Program-made: the position numbers and the translations under genes | Source: Streptomyces sp. NBC_01255 | GTDB taxonomy: Bacteria > Actinomycetota > Actinomycetes > Streptomycetales > Streptomycetaceae | DNA: 64,000 nt | NCBI RefSeq assembly: GCF_036226445.1 | Contig: NZ_CP108474.1 | Location: forward strand, 2,976,001 to 3,040,000 | Reading direction: 5' to 3' | Shown: piece by piece, positions 49,211 to 57,324 of the stretch | Layout: every line of letters begins with the position of its first letter | How positions within the stretch are numbered: position 1 is the first letter of the stretch | The notes under the pieces: model-generated | Seen by the model: the letters and a program-made list of their open reading frames with translations, nothing else | The model's database searches: none | What the model was told of the DNA's origin: nothing

Positions 49211-50305
49211 TCAGGCAGTCAGCCAGTCGCGGAGGCGTGCCTCGCAGTGGTGGATCTTGTCGACGACGACGTGCTCGTCGCGCTTGTGCGCGTAGAAGGC
49301 ATCGCCGGGGCCGTAGTTGACGGCCGGCACGCCGAGGGCGCTGAAGCGGGAGACGTCGGTCCAGCCGAACTTGGGCTGCGCGCTGCCGCCGACGGCCTTC
49401 ATGAAGGCCTCGGCGGCCGGGTGGGAGAGGCCGGGCAGGGCGCCGGGGCTCTCGTCGTCGACGACGAACTCGGCGATGTCGCAGTCGGCGAAGACCTCGC
49501 GGACGTGTGCCAGGGCCTCGGCCGGGGAGCGGTCGGGGGCGTACCGGTAGTTGACCGTGACGGTGCAGGCGTCGGGGATGACGTTGGTGGCGACGCCGCC
49601 CGCAATCGCGACCGCGTTGAGGCCCTCGTGGTACTCCAGGCCGTCGATGACCGGCTTGCGCGGCTCGTAGGCGGCGAGGCGGGCGAGGATCGGGGCGGCG
49701 GTGTGGATGGCGTTGGAGCCCATCCAGGACCGCGCGGAGTGGGCCCGCTCGCCCGCGGTGTGCAGGATGACCCGCAGGGTGCCCTGGCAGCCGCCCTCGA
49801 CCTGTCCGTCGGAGGGCTCCAGGAGGACCGCGAAATCGCCCTCCAGCCAGTCGGAGTGGGCGGCGGCGACCTTGCCGAGGCCGTTGAGGTCGGCGGCCAC
49901 CTCTTCGTTGTCGTAGAAGACGAACGTGAGGTCGCGGTTGGGCTCGGGCACCGTGGCGGCGATCCGGAGCTGGACGGCGACGCCCGACTTCATGTCCGTC
50001 GTGCCGCAGCCCCACAGGACGCCGTTCTCGTCGAGGCGCGAGGGGAGGTTGTCGGCGATCGGCACGGTGTCGATGTGGCCGGCGAGGACGACCCGCTCGC
50101 CGCGGCCGAGGTGCGTACGGGCGACGACGTTGTTGCCGTAGCGGTCGACGGTGAGGTGCGGCAGGGCCCGCAGGGCCTGCTCGATGGCGTCCGCGAGCGG
50201 CTGCTCCGTCCCGCTCACGGACGGGAAGTCGACAAGGGCGGCGGTGAGGGCGGCCCCGTCCTGGGAGAGGTCCAGCCGGGTCTCGTACGGAGTGATGTCA
50301 GCCAT
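49211..50305 (-). CDS. dapE: Succinyl-diaminopimelate desuccinylase DapE
   Basis: 364 residues. M20-type dizinc hydrolase motifs: LAGHIDTVP (first His and Asp), CGTTDMKSGVA (bridging Asp), YDNEEVAA (catalytic Glu pair), LEPSDGQVEGG and the late AFYAHKRDEHV (His). The dimerisation domain lies in the middle (about 175-290). It removes succinate from N-succinyl-LL-DAP in the lysine/peptidoglycan pathway in the cytosol, with zinc or cobalt. dapC (transaminase, the preceding step) lies 1.8 kb away, with the same orientation. Start ATG 50303-50305 is followed by ADITPYETRLDLSQDG, a common actinobacterial DapE beginning. Confidence 0.96.
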   Translation of the reverse strand: MADITPYETRLDLSQDGAALTAALVDFPSVSGTEQPLADAIEQALRALPHLTVDRYGNNVVARTHLGRGERVVLAGHIDTVPIADNLPSRLDENGVLWGCGTTDMKSGVAVQLRIAATVPEPNRDLTFVFYDNEEVAADLNGLGKVAAAHSDWLEGDFAVLLEPSDGQVEGGCQGTLRVILHTAGERAHSARSWMGSNAIHTAAPILARLAAYEPRKPVIDGLEYHEGLNAVAIAGGVATNVIPDACTVTVNYRYAPDRSPAEALAHVREVFADCDIAEFVVDDESPGALPGLSHPAAEAFMKAVGGSAQPKFGWTDVSRFSALGVPAVNYGPGDAFYAHKRDEHVVVDKIHHCEARLRDWLTA

Positions 50306-50330
50306 GTGCCGACCCTAACCCGGCCTCCAG

Positions 50331-50336
50331 TACGGT
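50331..50336 (+). promoter_or_regulatory. -10 box of a probable leaderless transcript
   Basis: TACGGT is followed by seven bases and GTG 50344, with no ribosome-binding site. It lies in a 38-base divergent gap after the dapE start. Confidence 0.45.
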
Positions 50337-50343
50337 GGGCCCC

Positions 50344-51333
50344 GTGTCCGAGCCCACCCGCACCGCCCGTCGCGGCCGCCCCGCCCGCCGCGGCCGTCTC
50401 GCCCGCTCCGCGGCTGCCCTCGCCGCGCTCCTCGGCCTGGCCTCGTACGTGGCCTTCCACCAGGTGACGGGGAGCAGAGGCACGCCGCGGTGCAGTGTCG
50501 GCACCGGCGAGAACCGGTACGAGTTCACGCCGGACCAGGCGTCGAACGCGGCGACGATCTCGGCGGTCGGCACCTCCCGGGGGCTGCCGGAGCGTGCGGT
50601 GACGATCGCGCTCGCGACGGCGCTCCAGGAGTCGGCGCTGCGGAACATCGAGCACGGCGACCGGGACTCGCTCGGTCTGTTCCAGCAGCGGCCCTCGATG
50701 GGCTGGGGGACGCCGGCGCAGATCATGGACCCGGTGTACTCGGCGGGGAAGTTCTACGAGGGTCTGGAGAAGGTCCCGGGGTACTCGCGGCTGCCGCTGA
50801 CGGTGGCGGCGCAGAAGGTGCAGAAGAGCGGTTTCCCGCAGGCGTACGCGAAGCACGAGCCGGACGCCACCCTGCTCTCGGCGGCGCTGACGGGGCGGGC
50901 GCCGGCCGCGCTCACGTGTACGGCGAGTGACGTGAAGGGCCCGCCGGGCGATCCGGAGCGGGTGCGCAAGGAGCTGGTGCGGGCCTTCGGCGAGAAGGCG
51001 GCGCCGAAGGCGGTCACGGGCGGGTCGAGCGCGGGCCGGTCGGCTTCGGAGCCGCCGGTGCTCGTGGTGCCGGTCCGGGCGGCGACGGACGCGGGCACGG
51101 CCCCGGGTGCCGGGTCGGACGAGCGGCGCGGCTGGGAACTGGCGCAGTGGGCGGTGGCGCGGGCGGACGAGCTGCGCGTCACGGAGGTCGCGTACGGGGG
51201 CCGGGTGTGGCGTGCGAGCGACGCGTCCGGCGGCTGGGAGAAGTCCGCCTCGGCCTCGGCCGGTGCGGCGTCCGCGGCCGGCTCCGGTGCCGCCTCCGAC
51301 ACGGGATCGGTCCGTATCCGGCTCGCTCAGTAG
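50344..51333 (+). CDS. Membrane-anchored, transglycosylase-like secreted protein
   Basis: 329 residues from GTG 50344. An Arg-rich N-terminus and hydrophobic helix (AAALAALLGLASYVAF) export it, possibly as an uncleaved anchor. The domain ITIALATALQESALRNIEHGDRDSLGLFQQRPSMGWGTPAQIMDPVYSAGKFYEGL resembles a lysozyme-like/lytic-transglycosylase fold, with Glu in the TALQES motif as the likely catalytic acid. This family is sometimes called 'heavy metal transporter' in databases, a name that nothing in the sequence supports. A Ser/Ala/Gly-rich tail follows. A role in cell-wall remodelling is inferred from the fold only. Confidence 0.82.
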   Translation: MSEPTRTARRGRPARRGRLARSAAALAALLGLASYVAFHQVTGSRGTPRCSVGTGENRYEFTPDQASNAATISAVGTSRGLPERAVTIALATALQESALRNIEHGDRDSLGLFQQRPSMGWGTPAQIMDPVYSAGKFYEGLEKVPGYSRLPLTVAAQKVQKSGFPQAYAKHEPDATLLSAALTGRAPAALTCTASDVKGPPGDPERVRKELVRAFGEKAAPKAVTGGSSAGRSASEPPVLVVPVRAATDAGTAPGAGSDERRGWELAQWAVARADELRVTEVAYGGRVWRASDASGGWEKSASASAGAASAAGSGAASDTGSVRIRLAQ

Positions 51334-51636
51334 CCGGTCGCACGTACGGTCGTTCACCCGCCCGTGGCATGCGCCCGGACGGAATCCCGGGAAATTCGCC
51401 CGCACTTCGCACGGTCATTTCCAGGTCGCGCTCCGCCGCCCCAACTCCCTTACGGGACAAGGGAAGTGACGGTTCGCCAGACGTTCACACAATGACACGT
51501 TCGTCCGTTTTCCTCCCCACCCGACAATACGACGCATTACCAATCCTTTACCTTCGACCGCCGCAACCTCTCCCACCCCGGGGCCGGTTGTCACTGCGTC
51601 CGAACACCACTCGTCGCACCCCGTCGAAGGAGCACC
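51334..51636. other. Intergenic region upstream of the small secreted protein
   Basis: No gene is supported in these 303 bases. The stretch 51470-51560 is less GC-rich and carries repeated TTCG-type words (CGTTCA, CGTTCG), as expected of a promoter region; no clear -35/-10 pair was identified. Confidence 0.5.
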
Positions 51637-52086
51637 ATGTCCCTCCCCCTGACCCGTCGGATCGCCCGCGCCGCCCTCCTCATCGCGGCCGGAGCAGCCC
51701 CCGTGGTCGGTGCGGCCGGTTCCGCGAGCGCCCTGGACCACAGCATCGCGCCCGCCAACGCCCTCGGTGGCGTCACCGCCCTGGACGCCGCCGGTGCGGG
51801 CACCGCTGTCGACAGCGGCGCGCAGGCCGCCACCGGCGTCGTCGGCGCCACCGGCAGCCAGGCCGTCGGCACGGCCGTCCCCGCCGTCGGCAAGACCGCC
51901 GGCGCGGCGGGCAAGACCGCCACCCCGGCCGCGCAGAAGGTGGCCGGCGAGGCCGCCGGCAGCACCGGCGAGGTCGTCGGCAAGACGGCCGGCGCCGCCG
52001 GCGACAGCGCGCAGGGCCCGGCCGCCGGCGCCCTGGGCGGCGGCCTGCCGGCCGCGCCGTCCCTCGGCGGCCTGCCGATCGGCTGA
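51637..52086 (+). CDS. Small secreted Ala/Gly/Val-rich protein
   Basis: 149 residues from an ATG with GAAGGAG upstream. The signal peptide (MSLPLTRRIARAALLIAAGA, then SASA before LD) is standard for Sec export, with cleavage expected after about residue 33. The mature protein is low complexity: Ala/Gly/Val/Thr with repeated KTAGAAGKTA-like and EAAGSTGEV words. No domain or cysteine is present. Such proteins are frequent in streptomycete secretomes and some coat aerial hyphae; no function is claimed here. A strong hairpin at 52099-52146 ends the transcript against convergent dapC. Confidence 0.8.
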   Translation: MSLPLTRRIARAALLIAAGAAPVVGAAGSASALDHSIAPANALGGVTALDAAGAGTAVDSGAQAATGVVGATGSQAVGTAVPAVGKTAGAAGKTATPAAQKVAGEAAGSTGEVVGKTAGAAGDSAQGPAAGALGGGLPAAPSLGGLPIG

Positions 52087-52098
52087 TCCGGCACGGAA

Positions 52099-52146
52099 AC
52101 ACGGGAGGGCCCGGGGAGCATCAGCTCCCCGGGCCCTCCCCCGTGT
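52099..52146. terminator. Bidirectional terminator between the secreted protein gene and dapC
   Basis: A perfect 16-pair inner stem (52104-52119 with 52124-52139, loop ATCA) continues outward with ACACG/CGTGT. It lies between convergent stop codons. Confidence 0.88.
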
Positions 52147-52152
52147 GTCGGG

Positions 52153-53247
52153 CTAGCCGAGCCGCTTGACCGCCGCGTCGACGCGCTCGTCCGTCGCCGT
52201 GAACGCCACCCGCACGAACCGCTCCCCGGCCTCGCCGTAGAAGTCGCCGGGCGCCACCAGGATGCCCTTGTCCGCCAGGTACGCCACGGTCTCCCAGCAC
52301 GGCTCGTCCCGGGTCGCCCACAGGTACAGGCTCGCCTCGCTGTGCTCGATCCGGAAGCCGTGCGCCTCCAGGGCCGCCCGCAGCGCCGCCCGGCGGGCCG
52401 CGTACCGCTCCCGCTGTTCGGCCACGTGCGCATCGTCGCCGAGCGCGGCGACCGTCGCCGCCTGGACCGGGGCCGCGGTCATCATGCCGCCGTGCTTGCG
52501 GATCAGGAGCAGCTCGCCGAGGACGGCCGCGTCGCCCGCGATGAACGCGGCGCGGTAGCCGGCCAGGTTGGAGCGCTTGGACAGCGAGTGGACGGCGACG
52601 ATCCCCTCGTACGAACCGCCGCAGACGTCCGGGTGCAGGACGGAGACCGGGTCGGCCTCCCAGCCCAGCTCCAGGTAGCACTCGTCGGAGAAGACGAGGA
52701 CGCCGTGCTCGCGCGCCCAGGCCACGATCCGGGTCAGCTCGTCCTTGCCCAGGACCTTGCCCGTCGGGTTGGACGGGGAGTTGAGCCAGAGCAGCTTCAG
52801 ACCGGCGGGGTCGAGCTCCGTGGGGTCGTCGTAGACGACGAGGGTGGCACCGCAGAGCCGCGCGCCGACCTCGTACGTCGGGTACGCGAGACGCGGGTAC
52901 GCGACCCGGTCGCCGGCGCCGAGGCCCAGCTGCGTCGGCAGCCAGGCGACGAGCTCCTTCGAGCCGACCACCGGCAGCACGTTCTCGTGGGCGAAGTCCA
53001 CGGCGCCGAGACGGCGTTCGCACCAGCCGGTGAGCGCGTCCCGCAGCTCTTTCGTCCCCCACACCGTGGGATAGCCCGGCGAGTCCGCCGCCGCGACCAG
53101 GGCGTCCTGGATCAGCGCGGGGACCGGGTCGACGGGTGTGCCGACCGAGAGGTCCACGATTCCGTCCGGGTGCGCCAGGGCCGTCTTCTTGTACGGCTCC
53201 AGCTTGTCCCAGGGGAAGACGGGCAGGCGCGAAGAGACTGCGCTCAC
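52153..53247 (-). CDS. dapC: Succinyldiaminopimelate transaminase DapC
   Basis: 364 residues from a GTG. Class-I/II PLP transaminase motifs: VDLSVGTPVDPVP, GYPTVWGTKELRDAL, WLNSPSNPTGKVL (Asn contacts), VFSDECYLELGW (Asp) and HSLSKRSNLAGYRAAF with the Schiff-base Lys. It makes N-succinyl-LL-DAP from the keto precursor, using glutamate, before DapE acts. The ferredoxin gene lies immediately upstream (84 bases), the same pairing as mycobacterial fdxC-dapC. The order ferredoxin, dapC, and, 1.8 kb on, dapE puts the last two steps near each other although the genes are probably in separate transcripts. Confidence 0.94.
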   Translation of the reverse strand: MSAVSSRLPVFPWDKLEPYKKTALAHPDGIVDLSVGTPVDPVPALIQDALVAAADSPGYPTVWGTKELRDALTGWCERRLGAVDFAHENVLPVVGSKELVAWLPTQLGLGAGDRVAYPRLAYPTYEVGARLCGATLVVYDDPTELDPAGLKLLWLNSPSNPTGKVLGKDELTRIVAWAREHGVLVFSDECYLELGWEADPVSVLHPDVCGGSYEGIVAVHSLSKRSNLAGYRAAFIAGDAAVLGELLLIRKHGGMMTAAPVQAATVAALGDDAHVAEQRERYAARRAALRAALEAHGFRIEHSEASLYLWATRDEPCWETVAYLADKGILVAPGDFYGEAGERFVRVAFTATDERVDAAVKRLG

Positions 53248-53331
53248 GGGTTGGCTCTCACTTCCTGTACGTACGGGAAACGCCTCGGTCCCGTACAGCG
53301 ACCGACGCCGTACGGGACCGGATGCGGTCGA

Positions 53332-53652
53332 TCAGCCGTTCTGCGGCGGCAGGGCGGCGATGAAGGGGTGGTCGCGCTCGATCTCGCCGAGCTTGGAGGC
53401 ACCACCGGGCGAACCGAGCTCGTCGAAGAACTCGACGTTCGCCTTGTAGTAGTCCTTCCACTCCTCCGGGGTGTCGTCCTCGTAGAAGATCGCCTCAACC
53501 GGGCAGACCGGCTCACAGGCCCCACAGTCGACGCATTCGTCCGGGTGGATGTACAAGGACCGCTTGCCCTCGTAGATGCAGTCGACGGGGCACTCCTCGA
53601 TGCACGCCTTGTCCTTGACGTCGACACAAGGCTGCGCGATGACGTAGGTCAC
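53332..53652 (-). CDS. fdxA: 7Fe ferredoxin (FdxA/FdxC type)
   Basis: 106 residues from a GTG behind GAGGAGGAACGAC. The 3Fe-4S and 4Fe-4S clusters are bound by CVDVKDKACIEECPVDC (first set) and CVDCGACEPVCPVEAIF (second set). The helical C-terminal extension (EEWKDYYKANVEFFDELGS) is typical of the actinobacterial 7Fe type. It is a soluble electron carrier, often reducing cytochromes P450 or FAD enzymes. It stands upstream of dapC and divergent from the acetyltransferase gene; partner enzymes are not encoded nearby. Confidence 0.95.
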   Translation of the reverse strand: MTYVIAQPCVDVKDKACIEECPVDCIYEGKRSLYIHPDECVDCGACEPVCPVEAIFYEDDTPEEWKDYYKANVEFFDELGSPGGASKLGEIERDHPFIAALPPQNG

Positions 53653-53764
53653 GCTGTCGTTCCTCCTCGATAGGGCTGGTCTGCGCGGGAGCGCGGCGTC
53701 GTCGATGCCCGCACCTAGTATCTCCGTTCTTGGGGGCGATCCGAACAGGAGGGGCGGAGAAGCT

Positions 53765-54766
53765 GTGGAATTGACCGGAGGAGGACTCCTTGAGGTCCGA
53801 ATCACCGGCGCTGACGTGGGAAAACGTGTCTCCGTTCGGTACGTGACAGAGTCGGCCGCGCCGGGCGGGAAGTTCACGGATGCGGTAGGGGTTCTCACAT
53901 CGTGGGACTCCGGTGTGCTGCTGATCACACGAAAGAGCGGTGAAACCGTCCGGATCGCGGAAACCTCCCTGGTCGCGGGGAAGGTCGTACCCCCCGCACC
54001 GGCCCGCCGAAGGGGTCCCTCCGCCACCTTCCCGGAGCTGGCCCGGGCCACCGCGCGCGCCTGGCAGCCGGTCGAGAGCGAGCAGCTCGGCGAGTGGACC
54101 CTGCGGGCCGCCGACGGATTCACCCGCCGCGCCAACTCCGCGCTGCCGCTCGGCGATCCCGGAATCCCGGTGCCGGAGGCCCTGACCTTCGTACGCGAGT
54201 GGTACGCGGCCCGGAAGCTCCCCGCGTACGTCCAGACGGCGACCGGCGCCGAGGGCGCCCAGGAACTGCTGTGCGCGGCGCTCGACCGGCACGGCTGGCG
54301 GCGCGAGGTCTCCGCCGAGGTCCGGATCGCGGCGCTCGCCCCGATCGGCGACCTGGACGCCGACATCTCCGCCGTACGGCTCTCGCGCGCGCTCGACCCG
54401 TCGTGGCTGCTCCGCTACCAGCGCTTCGGGGAGCCGAGCCCGGCGGTACGGCCGGTCCTCACCTCCGGTCCGCGTGTGTGGTTCGCGTCCGTGGCGGGCA
54501 CGGGAGAGGTACCGGCGGCGATCGGGCGCTGCGTCGTCGACGGCCGCTGGGCGGGCTTCATGGCCGTCGAGGTCGACCCCGCCCTCCGGCGGCAGGGCCT
54601 GGCGACGTCCGTCATGACGGCACTCGCCCGGCAGGCGCTCGACGAGGGCGCGTCGGCGGCCTGGCTCCAGGTGGAGGCGGACAACGACGGCGCCCGGGCG
54701 TTGTACGACGGGATGGGCTTCGCGGTCCACCACCACTACCACCACTACCGATGGGCGGAGGCGTGA
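53765..54766 (+). CDS. GNAT-family N-acetyltransferase with an N-terminal beta-barrel extension
   Basis: 333 residues from the GTG at 53765 (GCGGAG five bases upstream). The first 75 residues form beta strands (LTGGGLLEVRITGADVGKRVSVRYV; AVGVLTSWDSGVLLITRKSGETVRI) like a small RNA/protein-binding barrel. The C-terminal half is the GNAT fold: FMAVEVDPALRRQGLATSVMTALARQ (acetyl-CoA loop RRQGLA), then AWLQVEADNDGARALYDGMGF and a His-rich end (HHHYHHYRW). Target is unknown. The next gene (SirB1-like) begins seven bases after the stop, so they are cotranscribed. Confidence 0.9.
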   Translation: MELTGGGLLEVRITGADVGKRVSVRYVTESAAPGGKFTDAVGVLTSWDSGVLLITRKSGETVRIAETSLVAGKVVPPAPARRRGPSATFPELARATARAWQPVESEQLGEWTLRAADGFTRRANSALPLGDPGIPVPEALTFVREWYAARKLPAYVQTATGAEGAQELLCAALDRHGWRREVSAEVRIAALAPIGDLDADISAVRLSRALDPSWLLRYQRFGEPSPAVRPVLTSGPRVWFASVAGTGEVPAAIGRCVVDGRWAGFMAVEVDPALRRQGLATSVMTALARQALDEGASAAWLQVEADNDGARALYDGMGFAVHHHYHHYRWAEA

Positions 54767-54773
54767 CGGAGGC

Positions 54774-55658
54774 GTGACCGAGCACGGAGCCGGGTCCGAC
54801 GGACCGGACGAACGGGCGGGCGAAGAACCGCCGGAGGACATGCCCGACTGGCGTCGGGAGTTCGCGGAGGAGGCCCGGGCCGAGCGGCCCGATCTCGCCA
54901 GGCTCTGTCTGCTCGTCGGCGCGGTGGCCGACCCGACCGTCACCCGGCACGTGATCGACGAGGCCGAGATCGAACTCGACCGCCTCGCCGGACTCCTCCC
55001 GTACGCCACCCGCACCACCGGCGCCTGGGCCACCGAGCTAGCCGCGCTCCTCGGCGACCGCGAGGGCTTCGAGGGCGTCCCCGCCGACTACCAGCGCCTG
55101 GAGTCCTCGCTCCTGCACGAGGTGCTGCGCCGCCGCAGGGGCCTGCCGATCCTGCTCTCCGTCGTGTGGATGGAGGTCGCCCGCCGGGCCGGCGCCCCCG
55201 TGTACGGACTCGGGCTCCCCGGCCACTTCGTCGTCGGCTTCGGCGAGCCCGCCGACCTGAACCTCGCCGACCCCTTCTCCGGCGGCCGGCCCCTGACGGG
55301 CGCGGACGCGGAACTGCTCGTGGCGAGCGCGACGGGCGAGGCCCTCGACCGTTCCATGCTCCGGCCGGCCGAGCCCGGCGCGATCGTGCTGCGCGTCCTC
55401 AACAACATCCGCGCCTGGGCGGCCCCCCGCCCCGAGCGCACCGACGTGGGCCTGTGGGCGGTGGATCTCGCGCTGCTGCTGCCCTCCCACCCGGCGCGGC
55501 TGCGCTACGAGCGCGCGGAGCTGCTCGTCCAGCGCGGCGAGTTCCTCGCGGGCGCGGCGGAGATGGAGGCGTACGCGCGCGTGATGGACGCGGTGGACCC
55601 GGAGTCGGCGACGACCATCCGCCGCAGGGCCCTGGCGGCGAGGGCCCGCCTGAACTGA
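54774..55658 (+). CDS. SirB1-like transglutaminase-fold protein
   Basis: 294 residues from a GTG shortly after the acetyltransferase stop; the GGAGGC just before it serves as ribosome-binding site. The acidic N-terminus (1-30) precedes the domain: ESSLLHEVLRRRRGLPILLSVVWMEVARRAGAPVYGLGLPGHFVVGF, followed by NLADPFSGGRPLT, as in SirB1/transglutaminase-like proteins. The catalytic Cys of true transglutaminases is replaced (GLPILLSVV lacks Cys), so it may be non-enzymatic. A TPR-like C-terminal region (LRYERAELLVQRGEFLAGAAEMEAY) completes the family pattern. Confidence 0.88.
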   Translation: MTEHGAGSDGPDERAGEEPPEDMPDWRREFAEEARAERPDLARLCLLVGAVADPTVTRHVIDEAEIELDRLAGLLPYATRTTGAWATELAALLGDREGFEGVPADYQRLESSLLHEVLRRRRGLPILLSVVWMEVARRAGAPVYGLGLPGHFVVGFGEPADLNLADPFSGGRPLTGADAELLVASATGEALDRSMLRPAEPGAIVLRVLNNIRAWAAPRPERTDVGLWAVDLALLLPSHPARLRYERAELLVQRGEFLAGAAEMEAYARVMDAVDPESATTIRRRALAARARLN

Positions 55659-55721
55659 CCGCACGTGTGGGTGTCTTGTGGATCACGCGGAGTTTCCGGA
55701 GTGATCGGCGCCCACCCCTAC

Positions 55722-55727
55722 TAGGAT
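55722..55727 (+). promoter_or_regulatory. -10 box of the first kinase gene
   Basis: TAGGAT, 31 bases before the ATG at 55759. GGGGGAGGATG before the ATG is the ribosome-binding site. No good -35 box was found at normal spacing. Confidence 0.4.
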
Positions 55728-55758
55728 CCTTCCCGCATTCACGGGGGAGGATGATCAC

Positions 55759-57324
55759 ATGCGTCCATGGACGCCGAACGACCCGACACAGGTCGGGCCG
55801 TTCCGTACGGTCGCGGTGCTCGGGCAGGGGGGCATGGGCCGGGTCCTGCTCGGCGTCGCGCCGAACGGCAGCCTGGTCGCCGTCAAGCAGGTGCACGCCG
55901 AGCTGGCCGACGACGAGGGCTTCCGGTCGCGGTTCCGCCGCGAGGTCGACGCCTCCCGACGGGTGTCCGGCGCCTACACGGCACCGGTGATCGACGCCGA
56001 CCCGGACGCCCCGACACCGTGGCTCGCCTCGCTCTTCCTCCCCGGGCTCCCGCTGAGCGACGTCCTCGCCGACGGCTTCCTGCCCGAAGAGGCGGTACGG
56101 CAGCTGGCCGCCGGCCTCGCCCAGGCACTGGCCGACATCCACCGGGTGGGCCTGGTCCACCGGGACCTGAAGCCGTCGAACGTGATGCTCACCGACGACG
56201 GCGTCCGCGTGATCGACTTCGGCATCGCCCGCGCGGGCGACCACCTGACGAAACTCACGCACACGGGCGCGCTCATCGGCTCCCCCGCGTTCATGGCGCC
56301 GGAGCAGATCACGGGCGGGGCGCCGACCCCCGCCGCCGACGTCTTCGCGCTCGGAGCCACCCTGGTCGTGGCCTGTACGGGGAGGACGCCGTTCAGCGGC
56401 GCCTCGGCCCCCGCGCTGATGTACAGCATCGCCCACGAGGAACCCGACCTCGGCGCCGTACCGCCGGGGCTGCGCGGCCTCCTCGCGGCGTGCCTCGCCA
56501 AGGACCCGGGGGCGCGCCCCTCCCCGCAGGACGTCCTCGCCCTCATCGGGCCGGTGACGCCGTCGGCACGGCCCTGGCCGGAGGCCGTGCACCGGCGGAT
56601 CGCGGACCAGTCGGCGGAGACCGCCCGGCTGGTGAGCGCGGCGCCGACGCCGCCCGCACCCACGGCGCCACCCCTCCCCCGGGTACGGAGCCGGGGCCGC
56701 CGGCTCCGGACGGTCGCCGCCGTCGTCGCGGGGGTCCTCACGGTCACCGGGGCGCTGGTCGCGGTGAACGGCTGGGCGGACGACGTGTACTACGCGTTCG
56801 TGGACGAGCCCGTCCCGACGCCGGGGAACGTCCCGCTGAGCCAGGTGGCCGACACGTACACGGGGACCATCCCCTCCTGCGAGGAACTGCGCCCGAAGGT
56901 GAAGGTGCCGGCCGGGTTCACCCAGCAGCGGGTCCAGGACGGCGGGCCCCCGCACACCCAGTACGACGGCGCCACGTCGAACCAGTGCACCTGGAACACC
57001 CGCTCCGGCGACCAGATCGTCGTGGTCTGGGACCTGTACCGCAGCAAGCCGGGCGGCCCCACCGGCGCCGAAGGCGCGAAGGCGCGCTACGAGGGCATGT
57101 ACATACGCGGCGCCACCCAGCGGGTCTCGACGCTCGACTTCGTCGAGGAGGCCCTCTGGTACAAACCCGACGGCCACTGCGTGCTGTACGCCCGGGACGT
57201 CAACCTGGAGCTCTTCGTCCAGGTGAAGGGCCCCAATTACCCCCTGGGCACGTGTGAGGCCCTGACCGAGGAGAGCGCGAAGCAGGCCGCCGCGCTCATC
57301 AAGAAGAAGGCGGCGGCACAGTGA
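55759..57324 (+). CDS. Receptor-type Ser/Thr protein kinase (copy 1)
   Basis: 521 residues. Kinase domain 15-275: GQGGMGRVLLG (Gly loop), VAVKQV (Lys43), HRDLKPSN (Asp136), DFGIAR (153-158) and the activation segment SPAFMAPEQ. A Pro-rich linker and an Arg-rich stop-transfer lead to one membrane helix (VAAVVAGVLTVTGALVAV, about 317-340). The extracellular domain (about 345-521) has four cysteines and repeats of Trp-rich strands (CTWNTRSGDQIVVVWDLYRS). It should phosphorylate cytosolic targets upon an external signal. The next gene is a paralogue and overlaps it by four bases (GTGA). Confidence 0.95.
   Translation: MRPWTPNDPTQVGPFRTVAVLGQGGMGRVLLGVAPNGSLVAVKQVHAELADDEGFRSRFRREVDASRRVSGAYTAPVIDADPDAPTPWLASLFLPGLPLSDVLADGFLPEEAVRQLAAGLAQALADIHRVGLVHRDLKPSNVMLTDDGVRVIDFGIARAGDHLTKLTHTGALIGSPAFMAPEQITGGAPTPAADVFALGATLVVACTGRTPFSGASAPALMYSIAHEEPDLGAVPPGLRGLLAACLAKDPGARPSPQDVLALIGPVTPSARPWPEAVHRRIADQSAETARLVSAAPTPPAPTAPPLPRVRSRGRRLRTVAAVVAGVLTVTGALVAVNGWADDVYYAFVDEPVPTPGNVPLSQVADTYTGTIPSCEELRPKVKVPAGFTQQRVQDGGPPHTQYDGATSNQCTWNTRSGDQIVVVWDLYRSKPGGPTGAEGAKARYEGMYIRGATQRVSTLDFVEEALWYKPDGHCVLYARDVNLELFVQVKGPNYPLGTCEALTEESAKQAAALIKKKAAAQ

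Noticed and set aside
50344..51333. Heavy-metal transporter
   Set aside because: A database-style name for this family; the sequence shows one N-terminal helix and a lysozyme-like domain, no metal-binding or transport features.
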